NCBI GenBank assembly: GCA_022822125.1
Contig: JAJECF010000053.1
Span: forward strand, 1-29,874
Reading direction: 5' to 3'
Length of the DNA: 29,874 nucleotides
Source: Alphaproteobacteria bacterium
GTDB lineage: Bacteria > Pseudomonadota > Alphaproteobacteria > Bin95
Shown: positions 23,085 to 29,874 of the stretch, piece after piece
How the letters are laid out: each line of letters starts with the position of its first letter
Position numbering within the stretch: position 1 is the first letter of the stretch
The notes under the pieces: generated by a model
Database searches by the model: none
What the model was told of the DNA's origin: nothing
The model's input: only the letters and a program-made list of their open reading frames with translations
Translations under genes and position numbers: made by a program

Positions 23085-24497
23085 ATGCAGACACACGGCG
23101 CCCCGATCGAGATTCGCGACCTTCCCGGCCCGAAGGGGCTGCCCCTGATCGGTGTGTTGCACCGGGTGCGCTTCGACCGGCTGCATCTCAGGCTTGAGGA
23201 ATGGGCCGACCGCTACGGCCCGCTCTTCCGGATCCGCATGGGCCCGCACCCGATCGTCGTGGTCTCGGATGGCGCGGCTATCCAGCGCATACTCGTGCAG
23301 CGTCCGCAGGGCTTCCGGCGCACAAGGCGGCTCGAATCGGTGGCGGATGAAATGCGGCTCAAGGGCGTTTTCGCCGCCGAGGGCGAAGACTGGCGCCGCC
23401 AGCGCCGGATCGTCACTGCCGCGCTCAACCGTCAGAAACTCGCGGACTTCTTCCCGAAGCTGGCCGTAACGGTTGCGCGCCTGCAGCGGCGCTGGGAGGG
23501 GGCGGCGGATCGGGGCGAGCCGGTGGACCTGTGCCGCGACCTCATGCGCTTCACCGTCGATGTCACCATGCAGCTTGCTTTCGGCGTCGACGCCAACACG
23601 CTGGAGACGCCGGGCCCGGTGATCCAGCGCCATCTCGACAAGGTCTTCCCCGTGCTGCACCGGCGCACCAATGCGCCCTTCGCCTGGTGGCGCCTTTTCC
23701 GCCTGCCGTCCGACCGGGCGCTCGACCGGGCGCTCGAAGCCATCGAGCGGGAGGTGGGCGAAATGGTGCAGGCGGCCAGGCGGCGCATGGCTGCGGACCC
23801 GGGCCGGGAACCGGCCGACTTCCTGGAGGCCATACTGGCGGCGGTGGAGGACGAGGGCTCGGGCTTTTCGGATGCGGAGATCTTCGCCAATGCCGGCACC
23901 CTGCTGCTTGCCGGCGAGGACACGACCGCGAACAGCATCGCCTGGGCGATGCACTATTTCACGCTTTATCCGACGATGTTCGAGCGCGCCCGCGGCGAGG
24001 CGGATGCGCTGCTCGCTCCGGCCCCGGCGCTGGAGGATCCGGAACAGGCGAACCGGCTGCCCTTCCTCGACGCCTTCTGCAACGAGGTGATGCGGATCAG
24101 GCCCGTGGCCCCGATGCATGTGACAGAGCCGGTAGCGGACACCGAGATGCTGGGCTGCGCGATCCCGAGGGGCACGCCGATCTTCATGCTGCTCCGCCAT
24201 GCGGCGACACGCGAGGAGCATTTCGCCGGCGGCGACCGCTTCGACCCGGAGCGCTGGCTTCCTGAGTCGCGCCCCAGCCCCCATGACCGGCGTGTCTTTC
24301 TGCCCTTCGGCGGCGGCCCGCGCCTCTGCCCCGGCCGTGCGCTGGCGCTGCTGGAAATCCGCGCGGCGCTCGCCATGCTCTGCCGCAATTTCGACCTGGA
24401 GCCGGCCATGCCCGCCGACAAGGTCCGCGAACATCTAGCCTTCACCATGCTGCCGGCCGGGCTGAAGGTGCGGCTGAAACGGCGGGCGGCGGGTTGA
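23085..24497 (+). CDS. Cytochrome P450
   Basis: A 470-residue P450 monooxygenase. Seen: a proline-rich LPGPKGLPLIG near the N-terminus (about 13-23) without a membrane anchor, the C-helix WRRQRR (103-108), the I-helix oxygen-binding AGEDTT (276-281), the ExxR motif EVMR (334-337), the FDPERWLPES region, and the haem loop FGGGPRLCPG with ligand Cys415. All core residues are intact. The overall style is that of CYP102/CYP110-like or microsomal-type P450s rather than CYP101-like ones. No ferredoxin or reductase gene is adjacent, so redox partners must be elsewhere. It is followed by cnoX on the same strand. Substrate unknown. Confidence 0.95.
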   Translation: MQTHGAPIEIRDLPGPKGLPLIGVLHRVRFDRLHLRLEEWADRYGPLFRIRMGPHPIVVVSDGAAIQRILVQRPQGFRRTRRLESVADEMRLKGVFAAEGEDWRRQRRIVTAALNRQKLADFFPKLAVTVARLQRRWEGAADRGEPVDLCRDLMRFTVDVTMQLAFGVDANTLETPGPVIQRHLDKVFPVLHRRTNAPFAWWRLFRLPSDRALDRALEAIEREVGEMVQAARRRMAADPGREPADFLEAILAAVEDEGSGFSDAEIFANAGTLLLAGEDTTANSIAWAMHYFTLYPTMFERARGEADALLAPAPALEDPEQANRLPFLDAFCNEVMRIRPVAPMHVTEPVADTEMLGCAIPRGTPIFMLLRHAATREEHFAGGDRFDPERWLPESRPSPHDRRVFLPFGGGPRLCPGRALALLEIRAALAMLCRNFDLEPAMPADKVREHLAFTMLPAGLKVRLKRRAAG

Positions 24498-24578
24498 TTG
24501 GTTCGATGCAGCTGGGGGTTGCCGGCAAGCGGCTCTGCCGCCATGTTGCGCCAGCCGTCCCGGAACCGGGGTAGAAAG

Positions 24579-25469
24579 ATGGAGATTGCGGCAAGCGCGC
24601 CCGGCGTCGTGAAGGACGCCACCGACCAGACCTTCATGGCCGATGTCATCGAAGCCTCGATGACGGCGCCGGTGATCGTCGATTTCTGGGCGCCCTGGTG
24701 CGGCCCCTGCAAGCAATTGGGACCGGTGCTGGAAAAGGTCGTGTCCAATGCCGGCGGCAAGGTCAGCCTCGTCAAGGTGGATATCGACAAGAGCCCCGTG
24801 GTTGCGCAGCAGATGCGTATCCAGTCGATCCCGGCCGTCTATGCCTTCGACCAGGGGCGCCCGGTCGATGCCTTCATGGGCGCGTTGCCGGAGAGCCAGG
24901 TCAAGGCATTTGTCGAGCGGCTGGTGGGCGGGCCGGTCGAATCGGCCGTCGAGGCCGCGGTCGAGCAGGCGCGGACGGCGCTGGAGGGCGGCGACGCGCA
25001 GACCGCGGGCGCGATCCTCAACGAAGTGCTGAGGCAGGAGCCGGAAAACACCGCCGCCATTGCCGGCCTTGCCCAGGTGTTTCTCGCTGTGGACGAGGTC
25101 GCCGAGGCCCGCGCCATGCTGGACCGGCTGCCCGACGGCGCCGGTCAGGACCCGGCGGTGGCGGCGGCCGTGAGTGCGGTGGAGCTCGCCGAGCAGAGCG
25201 CGGATGCGGGCGATACGGCGGATCTGCGCGGTGCGGTGGACGCCGACCCGGACGACCACCAGGCGCGTTTCGACCTGGCGATGGCGCTGTTCGGCGGCGG
25301 ACGTCACAAGGAAGCGGCGGAGGAGTTGCTGGAACTCTACCGCCGCGACCGGGAATGGAACGACGGCGCGGCCCGCAGCCAGCTCGTCAAATTCTTCGAG
25401 GCGTGGGGGCCGATGCACGAACTCACGGTCGATATCCGCCGCCGCCTCTCGACCCTGATGTTCAGCTAG
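24579..25469 (+). CDS. cnoX: Thioredoxin-like co-chaperone CnoX (YbbN)
   Basis: A 296-residue protein: a thioredoxin domain (about 10-115) with the active CXXC in WAPWCGPCKQLGP (Cys41, Cys44) and the cis-Pro in IQSIPAVYAFDQG, followed by a helical TPR-like C-terminal region (about 125-290, EAAVEQARTALEGGDAQTAG, LFGGGRHKEAAEELLELYRR). This is the CnoX/YbbN layout, a holdase that protects proteins from oxidation and hands them to chaperones. A redox-active CGPC resembles the alphaproteobacterial CnoX rather than the E. coli form, which lacks it. I chose the ATG at 24579; upstream in-frame starts give an unconserved extension. The next three genes form the common downstream cassette. Confidence 0.9.
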   Translation: MEIAASAPGVVKDATDQTFMADVIEASMTAPVIVDFWAPWCGPCKQLGPVLEKVVSNAGGKVSLVKVDIDKSPVVAQQMRIQSIPAVYAFDQGRPVDAFMGALPESQVKAFVERLVGGPVESAVEAAVEQARTALEGGDAQTAGAILNEVLRQEPENTAAIAGLAQVFLAVDEVAEARAMLDRLPDGAGQDPAVAAAVSAVELAEQSADAGDTADLRGAVDADPDDHQARFDLAMALFGGGRHKEAAEELLELYRRDREWNDGAARSQLVKFFEAWGPMHELTVDIRRRLSTLMFS

Positions 25470-25482
25470 GGAGCGGGCGGCC

Positions 25483-26136
25483 GTGGCCCTCAGGCGATCC
25501 CTGCCGGAGGTCATCCCGGTTTTCCCGCTGCCCGGCGTGCTGCTGCTGCCACGCGCCATGCTGCCGCTGCATATCTTCGAACCGCGCTACCGGGCGATGA
25601 TTCGCGATGCGCTGGACGATGAGGGGATCGTCGGCATGGTGCAGCCCTGTGCGGAAGGAACAGATCCGGCGAATCCGCCGATCTACGAGATCGGTTGCGC
25701 CGGCAAGATCCAGAACTCGGAAAAGCTCGACGACGGGCGCTACATGATCGCGCTGCAGGGCATTGCCCGCTTTCGCATAGACCGGGAGCTGGCGCGCCAT
25801 CCGGACGGCTACCGCACCGTCCATGCGGATTTCGACGGGTTCGGAAACGATCTCGACGCGCGCCGCAGCGGCCCGGTGGACCGCGACGGCCTGCTGGAGG
25901 CGCTCCGCGGTTTCCTCGCGCGGCGGGGGCTCAGCGCCGACTGGGACGCCGTAGGCAAGGCCGACGACGAAATGCTGGTCAACGCGCTCTCCATGGGCTG
26001 CCCCTTCGCGCCCAACGAGAAGCAGGCGCTGCTCGAATGCGGCGACACCGGCGAGCGCGCCCGGATGCTGGAGACGCTGTTTGCGATGTCGGGCTTCCAG
26101 GCGGCAAACGACGACGACCCCGCGCGGATGAATTGA
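25483..26136 (+). CDS. Lon N-terminal-domain (LON substrate-binding) protein
   Basis: A 217-residue protein comprising only the Lon substrate-binding domain: [72 protein letters not shown] and a helical C-terminal part with [19 protein letters not shown]. It lacks the ATPase and protease domains of Lon. The start is GTG at 25483 after GGGAGCGGG. It lies 13 bp behind cnoX, the usual neighbour in alphaproteobacteria, and probably helps protein quality control; the biochemical role is not established. Confidence 0.92.
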   Translation: MALRRSLPEVIPVFPLPGVLLLPRAMLPLHIFEPRYRAMIRDALDDEGIVGMVQPCAEGTDPANPPIYEIGCAGKIQNSEKLDDGRYMIALQGIARFRIDRELARHPDGYRTVHADFDGFGNDLDARRSGPVDRDGLLEALRGFLARRGLSADWDAVGKADDEMLVNALSMGCPFAPNEKQALLECGDTGERARMLETLFAMSGFQAANDDDPARMN

Positions 26137-26144
26137 GGCGGGCG

Positions 26145-26339
26145 ATGACGGGTTCGGGAGAGGTCGATCCGCTGCTGCTGCAATTGCTGGTCTGTCCGGT
26201 GACCAAGGGGCCGCTGGACTACGACCGCGAGGCCGGCGAACTGGTCAGCCGCTCCGCGGGGCTGGCCTATCCGATTCGGGACGGTATCCCGATCATGCTG
26301 ATCGAGGAGGCGCGCGAACTCGACGAGGACAAGCGGTGA
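26145..26339 (+). CDS. Trm112 family protein
   Basis: A 64-residue protein of the Trm112/DUF343 family: [50 protein letters not shown]. In yeast Trm112 is a zinc-binding activator of methyltransferases; the bacterial forms are much smaller and, as here, keep only one cysteine of the zinc knuckle, so metal binding is doubtful. Its TGA overlaps the GTG start of the next gene. Confidence 0.92.
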   Translation: MTGSGEVDPLLLQLLVCPVTKGPLDYDREAGELVSRSAGLAYPIRDGIPIMLIEEARELDEDKR

Positions 26340-26701
26340 GCCGCCCGACGGAGCTGCGCTATTCCCGGGCCGGGCGCGTGCTGCATGTCGCCTTCGACGA
26401 CGGCGCGGCGTTCGACCTGCCGGCGGAGTTCCTGCGCGTCGAGAGCCCGTCGGCCGAAGTGCAGGGCCATGGGCCGGGCCGCAAGACGCTGGTTTCCGGG
26501 CGCGCGCATGTCGGCATCATCGAAATCCTGCCCGAGGGCAATTATGCCGTCCGGCTGGTTTTCGATGATCTGCACGACACCGGCATCTACAGCTGGACCT
26601 ATCTGCGCGAACTCGGTGAACGCCGGGTCGAACTCTGGGACGCTTATCTGAAAGCGCTCGAGGCCGGCGGCCTCTCGCGGGAGCCGCAGCGCGCGCCGTG
26701 A
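26336..26701 (+). CDS. DUF971 (gamma-butyrobetaine hydroxylase N-like) protein
   Basis: A 121-residue protein matching the DUF971/GBBH-like N-terminal domain: [61 protein letters not shown] and [18 protein letters not shown]. This domain stands alone in bacteria and has been linked to iron-sulfur or metal handling, but its function is not certain. The GTG start overlaps the trm112 stop by four bases. It ends the cnoX cassette. Confidence 0.92.
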   Translation: MSRPTELRYSRAGRVLHVAFDDGAAFDLPAEFLRVESPSAEVQGHGPGRKTLVSGRAHVGIIEILPEGNYAVRLVFDDLHDTGIYSWTYLRELGERRVELWDAYLKALEAGGLSREPQRAP

Positions 26702-26801
26702 CAGCCCTGTTGCCGCCGGCTATTTTCACGCCGTTCCCCAAGCGTCGGGCGCGGTGCTCCATCCGCGGAACCCGGCCGCCTGCAAGGAGGATACAAGGCT
26801 C

Positions 26802-27790
26802 ATGCGCGTCGTGATAACCGGCGGCGCCGGCTTTATCGGCCGGCGGCTCGCGCTCCGGCTGTTTGAGGTGAATACGCTGCCGGACTCCGCCGGCCGGGAG
26901 CAGCCGGTCGAGCGGATCGTGTTGTTCGACCGCGCCGCGCCCGACCCGCGCCTGCTGCACGACCCGCGCGTCGAGGCCGTCATCGGCGATATCGGCGACC
27001 CGGCGCAGGTCTCGGCTGTCATCGCCCCGGACACGGGCGCGGTGTTCCATATGGCGGCGGTGGTGAGCGCCGGGGCGGAGGAGGATTTCGACCTCGGCAT
27101 GACGGTCAACCTCCAGGGCACGATGAATGTGCTGGCCGCCGCCCGGGACCTGCCCGAACCGGCGCGGCTCGTGTTCGCAAGCTCGGTCGCGGTCTATGGC
27201 GGCGCGATGCCGGAGACGATCCCCGACGAACTGATTCTGAACCCGCAGACCTCTTACGGCACGCAGAAAGCCATCGGCGAACTGCTGGTGCAGGACTATA
27301 CGCGCAAGGGCTATGTGGACGGACGGGCATTGCGCTTCCCGACGGTCGTGGTGCGGCCCGGCAAGCCCAACAAGGCGGCCTCCACCTGGGCGAGCTCCAT
27401 CATCCGCGAGCCGCTCCAGGGCGAGGAGGCCGTTTGCCCGGTGGAGCCGGACCAGGCGATGTATGTGCTCTCGCCCCGCAAGGTGGTGGACTCGGTGCTG
27501 AAAGCGGCCGCCATGCCGCCGGAAGCCTGGGGGCCGGCCAGGATGCTGGCGCTTCCGGGCCTCACCGTCACCGTGCGCGAGATGCTGGCGGCGCTGGCTG
27601 CTGTCGCCGGCGAGCGGGTGGCGGCGCGCGTGCGTTTCGAGCCCGACCCCTTCATCCAGGAGATCGTGAACGGCTGGGCCACGCAGTTCGACCCGGCCCG
27701 AGGGCAGGCGCTCGGCTTCGAGACTGATGCGGACTTCGAGGAGATCGTGCGCATCTTCATCGAGGACGAGCTCGGCGGGAGCTTTGCGGC

Positions 27791-27794
<4 letters not shown>
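26802..27794 (+). CDS. denD: NAD-dependent epimerase/dehydratase-type enzyme, DenD-like
   Basis: A 330-residue extended short-chain dehydrogenase. NAD-binding GGAGFIGRRLA (7-17), catalytic Ser127 or Ser128 in VFASSVAVYGG and Tyr152-x3-Lys156 in SYGTQKAIGE are seen. The long run LVQDYTRKGYVDGRALRFPT, VVVRPGKPNKAASTWASSII and REPLQGEEAVCPV is what I remember for DenD, D-erythronate dehydrogenase, so that name is used with caution. AAGGAGG lies upstream of the ATG. Its stop overlaps the start of the monooxygenase gene (ATGA), an unusual partner; the typical denK kinase and isomerases are not in view. It may have been adopted for another hydroxy-acid. Confidence 0.85.
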
Positions 27795-29410
<1,616 letters not shown>

Positions 29411-29491
29411 GCGGTTACGCCCGGCGGCCGGCCCGCCTATGCTCCGAAGCAGTCCACCGAACCAACCGAAGACGGAAGAGAGGGAAACCCG

Positions 29492-29874
29492 ATGAGCGAA
29501 TTGACGGGCTCGGCGATTCTCGCCAAGGCGCTGCGCAGGCAGGGCTGCGATGAGCTGTTTTTCCTGATGGGCGGCCCGATGCTGCTGGCGGAGACCGAAT
29601 GCGCCAATGAAGGCATCCGCATGGTCGATGTGCGCCACGAGCAGGCCGCCGCGATGATGGCGCATGCCTATGCGCGGCTGCGTACCAAGCCCGCAGCCTG
29701 CATGGCGGCCTCCGGGCCGGGCGTCACCAACCTCGTCACCGGCCTCTGCAATGCGCTGGTGGATTGCACGCCGGTGGTTGCGGTCGGCGGCTGCTCGCCG
29801 GTCGGCCAGTTCGGCAAGGACGTCTTCCAGGAGATCGACCAGATGCGGATCATGGAGGGCTGCGTGAAGTGGTC
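29492..29874 (+). CDS. Thiamine-diphosphate-dependent enzyme, N-terminal part (cut by window edge)
   Basis: The first 127 residues of an acetolactate-synthase-like ThDP enzyme: MSELTGSAILAKALRRQGCD, ELFFLMGGPMLLAE, VDVRHEQAAAMMAHAYARL with the catalytic Glu of RHEQ, and ASGPGVTNLVTGLCNALVDCTPVVAVGG. The rest (usually about 550 residues in all) lies outside the window. GAGAGGG precedes the ATG. Related enzymes include acetolactate synthase, oxalyl-CoA decarboxylase and benzoylformate decarboxylase; the GGPMLLAE sequence is unlike a plain biosynthetic acetolactate synthase, so a catabolic decarboxylase or lyase is likely. Confidence 0.88.
   Translation, partial: MSELTGSAILAKALRRQGCDELFFLMGGPMLLAETECANEGIRMVDVRHEQAAAMMAHAYARLRTKPAACMAASGPGVTNLVTGLCNALVDCTPVVAVGGCSPVGQFGKDVFQEIDQMRIMEGCVKW

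Overview
The window is GC-rich and gene-dense, with ATGA/GTGA-coupled genes and the gene pair lpxC-bamD next to each other. Together with recX, a cnoX/ybbN - Lon-like - trm112 - DUF971 cassette and a brnT-brnA pair, this points to an alphaproteobacterium, probably an environmental or marine/host-associated lineage with many accessory oxidative enzymes. That placement is inferred from gene content and protein style; no rRNA or tRNA gene was seen.

Layout. 1-1530 (minus): end of a cell-envelope block, lpxC then bamD (cut by the window edge). 1585-3522 (plus): cofC, an F420-type guanylyltransferase whose 3' end runs into a 45-bp tandem palindromic repeat, then a luciferase-like (LLM) oxidoreductase. 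3546-5793 (minus): a tightly coupled TauD-type dioxygenase - cyclase-family hydrolase - DUF1223 operon. It diverges from an alpha/beta hydrolase - nitroreductase pair (5854-7370) across a 60-bp gap holding two 18-bp direct repeats 24 bp apart. 7286-8104: a low-density patch with a candidate short lipoprotein and one copy of a 74-bp repeat. 8105-12229: a GST, a small unknown protein coupled to an amidase, ppk2 and recX. 12223-14876: a second TauD-type dioxygenase diverging from a second LLM enzyme plus a small membrane protein. 14895-15551: brnT-brnA with a clear promoter. 15678-18484: a D-aminoacylase-type amidohydrolase coupled to an epoxide hydrolase. 18488-19578: the 5' remnant of a group II intron on the minus strand, next to the second, inverted copy of the 74-bp repeat. 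19579-22691: a 3-mercaptopyruvate-type sulfurtransferase coupled to a TfdA-like dioxygenase, then a CaiB/BaiF CoA-transferase. 22692-23084: hairpins and a possible small minus-strand gene. 23085-26701: a cytochrome P450, then the cnoX - Lon-like - trm112 - DUF971 cassette. 26802-29874: a DenD-like dehydrogenase coupled to a Baeyer-Villiger-type monooxygenase, then the start of a thiamine-diphosphate enzyme.

How it works together. Housekeeping genes are interleaved with many small catabolic or oxidative modules: three Fe(II)/2-oxoglutarate dioxygenases, two LLM flavoenzymes, a BVMO, a P450, a nitroreductase, an epoxide hydrolase, two amidohydrolase/amidase-type enzymes, a GST and a CoA-transferase. 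This suggests broad use of dissolved organic compounds, but no substrate can be fixed from the sequence. The points most worth a second look are the conserved 74-bp inverted repeat pair with coding-like substitutions, the palindromic repeat inside cofC, the tandem operator of the dioxygenase/cyclase/DUF1223 divergon, the sulfurtransferase-TfdA coupling, and the unusual denD-BVMO-ThDP run.
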